From Zancudomyces culisetae (taxonomy: Eukaryota; Kickxellomycota; Harpellomycetes; Harpellales; Legeriomycetaceae), in NCBI GenBank assembly GCA_001969505.1, contig LSSK01000563.1:1-38698 (forward strand): 38,698 bases of DNA, in the 5' to 3' direction. Each line of letters starts with the position of its first letter. The stretch's first letter is position 1. The notes under the pieces were generated by a model. It saw only the letters and a program-made list of their open reading frames with translations. It did not search any database and was not told where the DNA came from. Below are positions 1 to 11,752 of the stretch, piece by piece. The position numbers were made by a program, and so were the translations under genes.

Positions 1-494
1 TTTTGGATAAATGGGAATACAAGCCATTTCCAACAGGATACATATACACAAACACATTTAAATTGATATCAACACAAATAGCCAGTATTGTAGAGGCAGA
101 AGGGCAAGAATCGGAGACTGCAAACAAATACTTGGATGATTTGTTCAGGATTTTTGGGACATTGCCAGCATACAACATGAAAGCAGATCGCTTTATGTAT
201 AGCGCATTGATACAGGCGTGTATAAACAGTAATATGGAGTTAGGATGGGAAAGAGCAGTTGTAACGGCCGAAGAGGCGTTTGAAGTTAACGGGAACATGC
301 CACTGAACTTTGAAGCAGCAGTTTTGTTGAAAGAGGGGTATGAGAAGAGAGGAGATTTGGAAGCTGCGAAAGTTTATGCAGATTACATTAGCAAAAATGA
401 TATCAAACCATCCGAATCGTACCATGTAGACTTTGACGAAAATGGAAATATGCTTTATAAGCTACAGCCAAAACTGGCAAAAGCAACAGCATAA
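1..494 (+). CDS. C-terminal part of a PPR/TPR-like helical-repeat protein (5' end outside window)
   Basis: An open frame runs in from the window edge (frame of base 3) to a TAA at 492-494, showing 163 residues of a longer protein; the codon at 3-5 is TTG and is not the start. The visible part is helical. The stretch around residues 60-85 (DRFMYSALIQACINS, then WERAVVTAEEAFE) looks like a pentatricopeptide repeat, and a second helix pair (FEAAVLLKEGYEKRGDLEAAKVY) follows. In yeasts such proteins are usually mitochondrial RNA-binding factors, but the N-terminus that would carry a targeting signal is not here, so that role is inference. It converges on the Rheb gene with 155 bp between stops. 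I cannot name the ortholog. Confidence 0.75.
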   Translation, partial: LDKWEYKPFPTGYIYTNTFKLISTQIASIVEAEGQESETANKYLDDLFRIFGTLPAYNMKADRFMYSALIQACINSNMELGWERAVVTAEEAFEVNGNMPLNFEAAVLLKEGYEKRGDLEAAKVYADYISKNDIKPSESYHVDFDENGNMLYKLQPKLAKATA

Positions 495-649
495 TATAAT
501 GTTTTAGTTATATTTTAAGGTTATTTATTAAAATGTTGTTAATAATTAAACAATAAATGGCATTGCGAAAAAAGAAGGCAAAGAATAGTGAAAAACAACA
601 GTAGAAAGAAAGGTAAATGGGGATAAAGGGCAAGGATAGGGGTATCAAA

Positions 650-1430
650 TTACATCAAGGTACAAGTGGCTGCCTTTTGCTGGTCGTCACCAGTCTCAGC
701 CGATGGATTGTTGAACTTATCTAAATCAGATACTGCCATCTGGAATATTTTATCGATGTTTGTTTTGTTTTTTGCTGAACATTCAACATAGCTGCATTTG
801 AACGTCTTGGAAAGAGCTGTAGCTTCCTTTTCAGACACTTGTCTCTGTGTTGACAAATCGTTTTTACTTCCCACCAGGACCATTGGAATTGATTCTACAC
901 CTGTGGCGTCCAAAATCTTGTCGTGTATCGATCCCAACATGTCGAAACTCAATCTCGAGGTTACCGAAAATACCAGTACATACCCATCAACACCCACAGT
1001 GTACTGTGAATTTAGAATAGAAAATTCGTCCTATTTTCCCGAATACAACATTTGTAGTTTTTAAAATGCCTATATTGTTGTTTTTTTTTTGATTAAGAAT
1101 ACACATTTCTCTACAAATATCAATAAACTAGCTACGCAAACCTACCTGTCCCGCCGTGTCCACGATTTCAAAGTTATATAATACATCATTATATTTAACA
1201 GCTTTCCAATGAATGCTTTCTATGGTCGGATAATAATTTTCTACATATGTGTTGTCCACAAAACTCATTATTAAACTGGTTTTGCCTATTTTTATTTTTT
1301 TAGATTTTTGCATTAGCGTTATTTGTATTAATTATGCTTCTATTATAGTTTTTTTATTCATCCTTTTTCAAAACCTACCAACTCCTCTATGTCCTAAAAC
1401 TACAAACTTTCTCTTCTTTCCCTTGTCCAT
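650..1430 (-). CDS. RHB1: Rheb-family small GTPase, three exons
   Basis: Exons 1430-1379, 1285-1146 and 1030-650 join to a 190-residue Ras-like GTPase (human Rheb is 184). Exon 1 supplies the start and half of the P-loop. The joined P-loop GHRGVGKTSL (residues 13-22) has Arg15, the Rheb hallmark in place of Ras Gly12. Switch I is YYPTIE. DTAGQ ends at Gln64 exactly at the second splice, followed by DEFSI. SAK (G5) is present and the C-terminus is CTLM, a farnesylation CaaX box. Both introns start GTAGGT; the first ends in AAAATAG and the second in AAATAG. Rheb proteins activate TORC1 in many eukaryotes, while budding-yeast Rhb1 is tied to basic amino-acid uptake. The odd point is G4: the expected NKxD reads SKND, with Ser at residue 119. 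Membrane-associated GTPase function is inferred from the family. Confidence 0.93.
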
Positions 1431-2595
1431 TCTCTACCTATTAGTAAAATTGATATATAATATACTTTGAGTTTGGGAATTTATCGATTGCCAAGTATGT
1501 GATAATATTTGGGAGGTATTTTTTTAGAGCCTCAACATTTCAGATTGATGGTAACAAGGAAAATGCTTGTCTTTTTTCGTTTCTGTTCTTTTCTTGTATC
1601 GTCTCGTCTCGTCTTTTACCTTTTTAATATTTTTTTTCTGTGTTATGTTCGCTAAAGAGACAGGCTATTTATGCTTTTTCTCGCTTCCACTACTTAATTG
1701 TGAACCGAAGAGTTAAAAAAAAAAGAAATATGGAACGTACAATCTGTAAAAGTTTTATTTTAATGAGCCAGAAAAACGAAATATGTACAATTAAGCTTAG
1801 TCACTCTTATCGCCTTATTTTGTCCTTTTTTTTATCCCAATTTTTTTTTTTTAAATTCACTTGTGAAATGTCTAATTACTCCTCAATTCTATGGCATTAC
1901 GAAAAAGCCTGGAACACAATTTTCCGGAGATATTTTTTTTCACATGTGCGTTAAAAAAAAAACAGAAAAATAATTTCCAAAAAGTATTTAGTGATTTCAA
2001 AAAAAAAAAAAAACCTAGTGATTCCGATTTTGACCTAATTCCCAAACGCAAAAGATGAAAAAGCGAGAAAGATGAAACAAAAAAATTTTAAATCTAAAAA
2101 AAAAAGCAAAGCTATTAACCTTGCACTACTGTGGTGATAATGCTAAGTTCTACATCGCGTTCTTCTACATTTTCTTGAAAAACAAGTCAATGGAACCAGC
2201 TGATAATAGAATGCGGCCCACAAAATTACCACTCTCCTTTGTAAAAAAAAACCACTTTTGCTTTCCCGCCCTGAGAAGGAGAAGGAAAACAGAATTTCTT
2301 TTGTGCGCATTTGCATCATTGTTAACAATACCCCTACACTTGTTTAACGCCACCTGTCATTCCTATAACCAAATGTAACTCGGCGGTGCGGCACATGATA
2401 CTGGTTTTGCAGACAGGTTGATTTTCGTGTTATTTAAGATGAGTGCGATTACTGTGTTACAGTGAAATTATTTGTGGCCATTTATTTTTGGTGATCCGCT
2501 AAGACTGGTAAAAAAAGAGGTCTATTAAAGCTAATTAGGCCTAAATACAAGTGAAAAATCAACATTGTGCATCCTGGGTATTTAATCTTACCAAT
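1431..2595. other. Intergenic gap between RHB1 and HCS1
   Basis: About 1.2 kb holding the RHB1 promoter and the HCS1 3' flank. It is rich in poly-A and poly-T runs (for example around 1845, 1952 and 2000). Short open frames on both strands near 2120-2380 overlap each other, lack family motifs and lack coding-like composition, so I do not call them. No tRNA B-box was seen. Confidence 0.6.
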
Positions 2596-5285
2596 TTAAG
2601 AATATCGCAAATCAGCCGAGTTATTTAGCCAATTGCACATACGTATCAAAAAGTTGTTTCGATTACTTAAACATTCGCTATTCCCAATCACACAAAGATG
2701 TCTCTTTGGTCTAGTAATTGCAACATTTAACCTTCTGTAATCTGACAAAAAGCCAATCTGAAATTCAGAGTTTGACCTCACCAGCGATAGTATGACAACC
2801 TCTATTTGTATTACATGGTTATATGTTTAAATGGGCTGCTATCTACTAGCTGATTTAAAAGTATTTCAGTGTAAAGTTTAGTGCTGTAATTTGATTAAGC
2901 AAACGGGGGAAAAAAGAAAAGGATGATAGCAAAGAGGGATTGGACGAGAGGGGGAGAGGGGATTGTGAAAAGTAATGCTTTTGATATTGAAAAAACGAAA
3001 TGTAAATAGCATTGGTGGCTACATACCTTTTTCGCGGCCCTGAAATCCATCTACTGAGCCTACCTCAACTTGAGAATAGTCTTGCTTCAACTTGGATCTG
3101 ATTAGTGACACCTATCAAAACAGAAAAAAAAATATTAGTTTAATCTGACTTTGGAATACGTTCTCACTGGCACCTTGTCTTTAAAAACGCTGTTCCTCAA
3201 AATAAAGATGGAAACACAAGTAACTGGGTGTAGTAAAATTAACACAGAATTACCTGGGCAGAATAGGGAGAAATCACTGCTATATCGCTGGGCAGGACGC
3301 CGTAATCGCACAAAGTAAGTACATACTCATACACGAGATTTGCTTCACCAGCATTGAATTTAGAATTAACATCCAAAACAGATGAATTCTCGTTGATTGT
3401 AGATGATTCTTGATAGTCATCTGCATTTGTCATTGTGTCGATAAACACTAAGGGTTTATCCGTGTCATCGTTTGGTTCAACATAGGCAAAATCAGTTAGC
3501 AGAATATCCTTGTTTGAGCTATGGGATTCAAGAAAACCATTGTACAAGTTCTTTGAAGAAAACTCAATTATTTTGGCATTCATTCGATATTGAACCTTCA
3601 ACATTCTAGAAAAATTGTTGTTTTTAAGGTTCATCAACCTTTCAAACAAAGTTGTACAAAGAGAATAATACGCCTTATGATGTTCGCTCTCCTCCCCCTT
3701 GTCGTCGTATCTCATTCCCGTTTCGGACTTTACCGTTGGTGGGAGCTGTAGATGGTCACCCGCCAAGATCACTTTGCACGCCTTAGGGATAGCTATCCAA
3801 CATTCAGGTTCCAATGCCTGGCCAGCCTCATCGATAATTAGCACATCAAATTTCCCAGCAGACCGAGACATCTTTTGGCTTCCTACTCCATTAAGTGTCG
3901 AGAGCACCACCGGTGTCGCATTAATAAGATCAGTTATTACCTTGCCTTCCCGCTGTTTGATTTCTTTTCTCAAAAGTTTGATTTCATTGTATACCTCTCT
4001 TCTTTCCTGGCTAGATTTGGCATTTTTTCTCTTTTTATTTAGTGCTTCGTCGAGCTCTTTTCTTACATCCGCCACCAGTCTTCCTGCATCTGAATATCTG
4101 CAAAGATAGTCCAGACTGTTATCCTGAACCGACGGTAAAACCCTTGCCGGATGCCCCAATCTGACACACTTTACAGATTTATCTATCAGCCGCTCTGCCA
4201 AGTTGTCGATTGATATATTTGAAGGTCCACAAACTAACACTCGTTTATCCTGCCGAACTAGCTGCCTTATAATTTCGATTAGCGTATATGTTTTTCCTGT
4301 GCCTGGAGGACCATGGATTAGTGCCAGATGCTCTGCTTCCAAGGAAAACTTGACTGCCTCTTTTTGTGAATCATTAAGGTTTTCATCAAAATACTCTATT
4401 GTTCCACCTTTACCGCTATTGCTATTGCTATTGTCGAGCATATTAACTTCTGCAAATCTTTTCGTAATCAACTCACAAGCCGCACCAGTGTCGTCGTCTC
4501 CTTCAAGTAAATTACCTGAAGAGGCTGCACTGGTAATGGTGCTGCTGCCATCAAGATCATTCCCACTCAGTTTTATGCCTGCAGTCAACAAAAATCGTTC
4601 CAAATCATTTAAAGGGTCTTGCTGTCGGATTTTTGCGTCATTTATCCTCCTATGTAAATCATTCATTGCATATATCATTCGTTTAAATGTTATTTCGTTT
4701 GCAAGCTTGATGATGGTGCACCGTTCCTTCCATTCGTATTGGATGTCTTCTTGATTTTCAATCGATAGCACAAGCTTGCTTTCTGTAGACCGCACAATCA
4801 CCCCGTTTATCTTATTATTTTCCTTCCCGCTGCCAGGACCGGTATTCCCTCCACTACTTGATGTCTTTTTGCTGCCTCGTCCTCCACTCCCATTTACTCT
4901 CTTTTTAGATTCTGTTGGTGGGTTTATCGATACTATGTCACCTGTTTTCAGCGTATGCTCTGGTAGTGGGTTCCCATAGCTAGTCGCTTCTAAATCAACC
5001 AGGCTATTTTGGAGATGAAATTCTTCATTAGAAAAATGAGCGCTCTAAAGGCATGGGAAAGGCACCAAATACAGCATAAAATTTCCAAATCATGGCATTA
5101 AACAATACTTACAATTTTCCACCCAAGCCTCCTCTTATACCTGTGATACGGAGATTTACCAGTGCCAATCCCAACTTTTGGAGCTTTGTGGGTTCATGGT
5201 TTTTTAGAATCGAAAGCGATTCCTCCAGCTCATACTGTTTTTCTTTTTCTAACAATTCCAACAAAATCTCTACATACCGACTCAT
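2596..5285 (-). CDS. HCS1: Hcs1/IGHMBP2-type superfamily 1B DNA helicase, four exons
   Basis: Exons 5285-5113, 5042-3254, 3111-3027 and 2801-2596 give a 750-residue UPF1-like helicase. Exon 1 encodes the N-terminal domain ([12 protein letters not shown], then GIRGGLGG). Exon 2 holds Walker A GPPGTGKT (302-309), motif II DEAG (462-465), GDHLQLPPT (about 485-493) and QYRM (542-545). Exon 3 carries [10 protein letters not shown] and exon 4 [13 protein letters not shown] (motif VI). All SF1 motifs are intact. In yeast Hcs1 is the 5'-3' helicase that copurifies with DNA polymerase alpha; human IGHMBP2 is the relative. The protein is somewhat longer than S. cerevisiae Hcs1 because of Ser/Gly-rich inserts before the helicase core. 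The exon 2 acceptor must be the second AG of TTTAGAG, since the first gives a stop soon after. Introns start GTAAGT, GTAATT and GTATGT. Confidence 0.93.
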
Positions 5286-5546
5286 TGTATCTATCTCTTC
5301 GCTGCTGAATATTTTTGACTATGTTTATAAACGAGCAGAGGAATTCATTCCAATCTAAGACTAAATCAGAAAGATATTTGTTTCGCTATTTAAAACAAAG
5401 CTACCACTCAATATCAAATACACCAATCATATTTTGTAAACTCGTAAAAAATAAAAGGATAAAAACAACAAAGGAAAGCAAATGAAAATAAAAGCAAAAA
5501 GAAAGGAAAAGCAAATGAAAATCACGCCAACGTCAAAGTAGCAAAA

Positions 5547-6665
5547 TTAAACAGCATGTGAAACAATCAGGTCCTCAGTAAATCTCCAAAGGTCTTTCCA
5601 AGTTTCAGGGTTTTGAGATATGGCACTAGGAGATAGTTCAAGCTCACGCTCAAAGTATTTTCCACTGGTATGTGACACTTGGCTGGACAGTGCAAGTTTA
5701 ATTGTAGTAAGTGCACCCGCTTTTGGTCCAATAGCGATGCTGTGATAGAAAAAGTTCAAAATCCTATTTTTCATTAGCTCGGAGTGGCGAGCGACGCTGG
5801 TATAAACAATTCCAGGATGGAGTGAGTTTACAGTGATTCGGTTATTTGGGTTCTCCTCATAGAATCGTCTGGACAATTCGTTTGCACACATGATGTTGGC
5901 AAGTTTGCTCAGTTCGTAGTTTGCAAAACTCACGCGCATGTTAGGGTCTGTAACCAATCTTTTGTCGTATTTGGCGTTGTAGTGAGCAGTAGACGAAACG
6001 AAAACGATCCTGGGATTGTTGACACCATCGTTAGGCGTCTTTTTCATTACATCTAGTAAGCCATTAGTTAAAACATGGTGGCCTACGTGGTTTGTACCAA
6101 AGCACACCTCAATACCATCAGCAGTGGTAGTGGATAAGGCGCTTGCCAATCCTGCATTGTTGATTAATAAGTCTAGCCTATCGTGTTTTGAGTTAAATTC
6201 AGCAACAAAGTTTTTTACTGAAGCAACGGAACCCAGATCTAGCTCCATGAATTCGCAACTACCGATAGCGCTGCCCGCCTTATTCAATTCAGTAGTGATA
6301 CTTTCGATCGCCTGTATAGTTGCGCTCTTGTTTCTGCAAGCAAAAACAGTGTGAAAGCCAGCAGCAACGATAGCCTTGGCAGTTTCGTAGCCAATTCCAC
6401 TGTTTGCACCCGTTACTATTGCTACCAAAGTGGGTTGTTCCACAACTTGTTGCTGTTTCCACTCTCGCTGAAGCTTGAAATCTTCCACATATCGGTTTAT
6501 TTGGGCTTGTGCCGAAAAGGGTCCAAATTTCAGCTTTGATAAAATATTATATACTATTTCACTGGAAGAACTGATAACGTACCCAACTACCGGAACCCTC
6601 AAAGCCTCAAATACTTTTAATATCACTGTTTTAAAACAGTTGGTTAGAACTTCGAGAACTCCCAT
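5547..6665 (-). CDS. Short-chain dehydrogenase/reductase (retinol-dehydrogenase-like)
   Basis: A single-exon, 372-residue SDR. The Rossmann motif TGANSGIG is at 85-92, NNAG at 169-172, catalytic Ser in FVSSTAHY at 224-225 and Tyr250-x3-Lys254 in YELSK, followed by the HPG motif near 283. This is a complete classical active site for NAD(P)(H)-dependent oxidation or reduction of an alcohol or carbonyl. The first 75 residues precede the usual SDR start and contain a hydrophobic/amphipathic stretch (about 12-45) that could tether the enzyme to a membrane. Fungal relatives of this type act on lipid or sterol-like substrates, but the substrate cannot be read from sequence. It lies 261 bp upstream-side of the HCS1 start on the same strand, with its own promoter region. 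Confidence 0.85.
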   Translation of the reverse strand: MGVLEVLTNCFKTVILKVFEALRVPVVGYVISSSSEIVYNILSKLKFGPFSAQAQINRYVEDFKLQREWKQQQVVEQPTLVAIVTGANSGIGYETAKAIVAAGFHTVFACRNKSATIQAIESITTELNKAGSAIGSCEFMELDLGSVASVKNFVAEFNSKHDRLDLLINNAGLASALSTTTADGIEVCFGTNHVGHHVLTNGLLDVMKKTPNDGVNNPRIVFVSSTAHYNAKYDKRLVTDPNMRVSFANYELSKLANIMCANELSRRFYEENPNNRITVNSLHPGIVYTSVARHSELMKNRILNFFYHSIAIGPKAGALTTIKLALSSQVSHTSGKYFERELELSPSAISQNPETWKDLWRFTEDLIVSHAV

Positions 6666-7287
6666 TTTTCATTTTGTTTTTGATATAATCTCTTTGCTTA
6701 ACATTCAGAGAGAAAAAATAAGCGCTATTTCAAAAAAAATTAGGTAAAAAAAAACCAGATAGGGGGGGGATTTATGCTATTTCTTTTTTAGAGCAAAACT
6801 GAACCGGCTTGCTTCATATATAACAATTTTTATTTAATTCGCGCCAATATATCAGTTCTAAGCGGAAAAAACACACTTTATTTACGAAATCCCAACCAAT
6901 GGCATAATCAATCAACATGAGCAATGGTCGCTAACAGATGCAACTTTGAACCAAACTCACCCAAAAATAACTTACTACTCAAAACCAAAAAAAACTAATC
7001 GTACCCAAAAATAACTACTTACACCCAAAAATAGTCATAACGCAACAACAAAAAAAATAACGATAATGTAAACGTATTTCAACTAAACTTGCATGGCCCC
7101 ACGTATTACATATTTGGTGCTCACTGGTATACTCGTCTAATGAGTCAACAAGATAATCGTTCTCCAATACTGGAGTGAATACACATCAAATCAATGATAC
7201 AGCTAACCCAACTACAAAAAACTAAACGCAGAGGAAAACTGGGTAACAAAATACGCTACAATGATTTTATTGAAGAGAAACAGAGAT
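6666..7287. other. Intergenic gap between SDR and COG6 with short repeats
   Basis: This 622-bp gap contains the SDR promoter and the COG6 3' flank. A G run lies near 6763-6770, and three copies of an ACCCAAAAATA motif lie at 6959-7034 (separate entry). No open frame or RNA gene was recognised. Confidence 0.6.
6959..7034 (+). repeat. Three spaced copies of ACCCAAAAATA
   Basis: Copies at 6959-6969, 7003-7013 and 7023-7033; the first two continue with an extra A and a CTTACTAC or CTACTTAC-like tail. They lie about 300 bp upstream of the SDR start (minus strand: TATTTTTGGGT). They may be protein-binding sites or a decayed direct repeat; function is unknown. Confidence 0.6.
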
Positions 7288-10238
7288 TTAAAGCAGCAAT
7301 TTCAAAGACGTAGGGTTATGAATGGTCACATCTTTGGGAACAATGCTTTCGACCATTGCTTGGTCGTATTCTTGGGAAACCCCATCGGAAACTAATAAAA
7401 CATGGCTGTCAGCATTGCTACTAATGGCTATGGAATGGTACAATTTCGTATAAAGCTCAACAAAGTATTCGATAGATGTTTGAGATAATTTTTGTGCGTA
7501 AACTGTGCTGTGTAGTCGACTCAGAGTAGTGGGTGTTAAATCCATCCTTCCTTTGGATAGCGCGATATCAAAGTCTTTTAGACAAATCCAAAGCTTAGCT
7601 TTTTCCTAAGTTTGTCATGATTTTTTTTTACAATGTTTTTTAGTGCAATCTTTGAGATATTACTGTTTACTATTTAATTTCTGCAAAAAGCAAACACCAA
7701 TTGGTATACATAAAGGAGCCCTCATACCCTTCACCTCCTCTCCAAATATCATGGCCCCCACAATTTTACTACTTACTACTTTCTCGGCTGAACTGGTCTT
7801 TATGCTGGATAAACAGCTTTCCAATCCCGATTTCTGTATCAAGAGATCGATCTAAAGATAATTTTTTTATTGTCAAATGTATTAGTCGGCTCCAGAATTC
7901 AAAGGAAAGCATTTGCTAATTCAAAATGCAAGGGAAGACTTACCGTTGATGATAACAAGGAAGATTCTATCTCTAACTGTTTGCTAACTTGTGATTTGAT
8001 AAAGGAACTCACATTTGTGAATGCTGCCAGTTCGTTCTAAAAATAAACCATAGTGTTAGTAATTTATATAGTCATACATTCATAATGTACTAACCTGCAG
8101 CCGGTAGTTCAAATTCCATCTAAAAATATCTTTTTCATAAGATAACAGCGACTGAGTGCTCGTGGCGATATCATAGACGTAGTTAACAAATCTGTGCAAC
8201 TCATCCACAATAAATTGAGTAGGGATATCACCCATTTCACCCTTTGTATCTGTAACAGTAGATTGCTTGACTATAGAAAGGCCTTCGTTTGGAGTAAGCG
8301 CGTACAAGTACCTCCGGTTACGTGTAGAGGTTTTTGGTGAAAGGGAACGTAGATTTAAAAGATCTTCAACTAGACCCAAGACCTTGTGAGCAGAATCCGG
8401 TAGATCCAACGTGACAGGCGGAGGTATAGTATTATCTATCTCGTTAGATATATAATCCTTGTAAAGACTCTGAAACACATCACAACTTTTCTTAAGCAGC
8501 CCAAATAATACGTTGGACAAGAGACTCTGCTCGCTGTGTTTGATAACATCTGTGTAAAAAGCTATCAGCTGATGCAACTGCAGTGCCACAGTGATACTTC
8601 CTGTCTCTTCTAGTGTTTGATCAACCCTTAACTCGAGCGGATGGCAAACACCATCCATACACGACCCCAGCACCTCTTCTATCCGTTGCTCCTCCTCTTC
8701 TATACTGGTATTTGATGCTCTTCGTCGCCCACGTACCATTATCATCTCCAACAACTCCTCCTCCTCCGCCTGTGCCTGGTGAACCCATGCTAGCATGTCG
8801 CCAACATACCGAACTGGATCTGACGCATGAATCTCGATTGGCCGAGGAACTCCACTTGGCCCGCCCCTAACCAGCGCCATTATGAAGTTTCGTACTATGG
8901 TTTCGCTCCGTGTTTCCGTCAAAGTACGGATACTCCCATCATAGAACGCAGGCCTTGCCTGTAGCTCCTTCAACACTGCCTTTAGTATTGCCTTTGGTTC
9001 AGGATACGTTTTGTTAAGCCCCTTGATCTCCCCAATTGCCCACTCATACAATCGCTTGTATATCCTTTCTTGGATTCTGCTTAATCTTCGCATTAACTCC
9101 GTTCTATTGTATTAAACCAATTTTTTTAGTTATTGCAAACACTCGAATTGCATTATTTTTGTGTCCATTTCCCATACTTGAATACAAGTTTAGACGACCT
9201 GCCAACCCCTATACCTATACCTCAAGGTTATCATAGCTATTTATTTATCGGTACTTTCTCACTTACACTGCAATTGGTTTGCTCGTTTGAAGCAATATCG
9301 TGCTCTCCTCCATCTTTGTTTCTATTTTTCTCAACACCTCTATGAGTTCCTCTCCCACCTCTACCCCTTCACCTGCAGTCCACTCTATCTCTCTTGTATC
9401 AAATCTCTTTTCCAATTTTTCAACTAACGCGAGCCTTTCCACGAGCTCCTTTCTATTCGTTTGTTTTTTTTTTTGTTTTTTGACATAATTATTAAGTTTC
9501 AATATACTTAAGCTCTATTTCATACTATGATGATTATACTAGCGCTTATATAGAGGTTCAGCCTACCTTTCTTCAAGCAAAATTGAAGACTCTTCAGTTA
9601 TTGCACTAGTCTTTTGCCTAATATCTCTAATAGCCTTGCTCATCTTCACAACACAATCTTCGGTTTCGTTAATCGCCTCCTCCATGTGCTCAAGACTCTA
9701 AAATTTATTTTACACATTTATCCCCTTGGTTATGAACGCACAAATAGAATATATAGCCACATACAATTTCCTAACTTTAAAAACAATTTGTTACATTATA
9801 TACTCCCGATATTGATTTTGAAAACTGCTCATCCGCCCCACTACTTTTCCTTGAAATGTACTCTGCCAATTTTCCTATTTGTATTAATCTTTCTATCTCT
9901 GCTACTACCGTCTCTATTCGCTCGGTTTGTTCCTTTTTAGTTGAATCCTTCGCCTGCTCGTTCTCATCCAGCTCGAGCTGCATATCATCCACCTGGCTAT
10001 TCTCCGGTCTCGATACACCACTGCTTTCTATCCTGGCTTCATCAAAATCGTCTACTCCATCTTTCCACTTGATTTGCACTCTCGCCTTTCCTTCTTCCTT
10101 GCTCGTGGCCTTTTCGTATTTGCTGGATTCATCGATAAAATTTGCCAGTTCAATGAGCGCCTCCCTGGTTCTTTCGATACTACCAGATGAGAAGCCTCTG
10201 TTCCGTTTTTGTCGTTCTAGCAAACCAATTTCATTCAT
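7288..10238 (-). CDS. COG6: Conserved oligomeric Golgi complex subunit 6, seven exons
   Basis: Exons 10238-9804, 9697-9567, 9452-9267, 9103-8095, 8036-7944, 7851-7777 and 7605-7288 join without a frame break into 748 residues. The Cog6 core is clear in exon 4: IQERIYKRLYEWA (about 261), then ARPAFY, TIVRNFIMALVRGGP and PRPIEIHASDPVRYVGDMLAW (about 325-357). Later exons add NELAAF, LLIQKSGLESCL and LWICLKDFDIAL, which match the family's C-terminal half. Cog6 is a lobe B subunit of the COG tether for intra-Golgi retrograde vesicles. Exon 1 encodes an acidic, low-complexity region (residues about 50-110) before the coiled-coil part in exons 1-3. Donors are GTATAT, GTAGGC, GTAAGT, GTTAGT, GTAAGT and GTAAGT. 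The start is the first ATG of exon 1. Confidence 0.92.
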
Positions 10239-10850
10239 TGTCTTTATCTACTGTTTTATGTGGCACTCCTTCCTCCAAACCTGCTATTGTTTAAAGTGCT
10301 GACCAAGATAATAAATTGAAAAATCCATCCTTTAAACGTTCTTTAAATGATTTGTGTCAAATTTTAGCCGAAAAATTCCAGTTAATAACCAGCAAATAAC
10401 ATTCGGAGTTCAAAGCTTAAAAAAGAAAAAAGGTAATGGCACCAGCTTGGCTTGCATTTTCCATCATCAAACCTAAACCGAACATCAACAGGAAAGCTTG
10501 ATCATACGTCGAACTATAAGTTAACAGAGTCAGTATAAATATTCTCATGAAACTTAATCGCAAGATATTTTATCCGACTGACTTACAATTGCTGAGTTTT
10601 GAACGTCCCCAAAGCATTTTCTGTCAAAATCTGGATGCAGAGTTTATTCTGATCTGCATGTGTGTATACTACAGCCAAGATTCCAGACTTGTTGACATCT
10701 TTTTTTTGTGTCCTATATAATTCAGCACTTTACTTTTAACTAAAGTTAGATGGTAAAATGCAGTAAATACACAATGCTTTATCTGAACATGTTTATCCTC
10801 ATTTACTAGAGGCGCACAACGCAAAAAAAAAAAAGTTTATAAAGATAGAG

Positions 10851-10890
10851 AGGTAAGAGGTAAGAGGTAAGAGGTAAGAGGTAAGAGGTA
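10851..10890 (+). repeat. Tandem 7-bp repeat (AGGTAAG)n
   Basis: Five perfect copies of AGGTAAG from 10851 to 10885 followed by a partial AGGTA. The unit resembles a string of GTAAG splice-donor cores, but no gene is transcribed across it as far as can be seen. It is a minisatellite-like array likely to vary in copy number between strains. Confidence 0.9.
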
Positions 10891-11752
10891 GAGATCAACC
10901 CTAAGCATCATTTTTTCTTAAGGTTTGACTGGTGTTCCTGGTGCCTTGTGTATTCAGTTACATAGTGCCTCAGTTGCAAAATTTCCAATTTGTCACTCAC
11001 ACATAGAAATATATTTATAAAATATTATTTTATGATACTTCAGGTGTGAGTTTGGCTCATAAGGTTTAGTATTAAAATGCTAAGTACTGCGATAATATGA
11101 CTCACATCATACATATTATTCTATACCAGCTACTAGCTGTGTATTTGAGCGCATCAGCTTCTTTTTTTAAGTAAAGAAACTTCCTACTTATTTGTTGTGT
11201 TTTACACCAGCTCTGAGCCGCTAGTGGTATGGCTATAAACTTAGCATACACTCAATATACCTGTGCTGAGTGCATATCTCTGAGATTTTGGCATAGAAGC
11301 ACCATCGTAGCTGCACATTTTGAGATCTTTTTTTTTGGTGTATTTCACACTGCATTTTTGAACTTGCTTTATTCAATTCCCATTACTTGAAAAGCTAAGT
11401 ACATGTTGTACTAGATAAAGATAAATCCATAATTAAAGGTTTTTTTGTGGGAAACGCGAGGCTGTTGTCTTGCTAGTCTCATTTTCTATTGATTTTGGTT
11501 TCACAAGGAAAATTTAGATAATACAGCCTCAAAGAATAAATATCCGTAGGAAAGAGCGTATGAAAAAATAAAAATAATAATTAATAGCCAAGTACACAGG
11601 TATAAAGTACACTTTAAAATCCACAAACATCACACACTCAAATGCAAGAGTTTCTTTTTGTATTTCCATGCTCACGTTCATCGGTCCATTCCTTTTCTTG
11701 TTAATTTCATTCTTCCTTTCTTCTGGTGAGCAGTGGACAAAATTGATACATA

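Noticed and set aside
2121-2378. Plus-strand 85-codon frame and two overlapping minus-strand frames
   Set aside because: Mutually overlapping, no motif, no splice context; typical chance frames.
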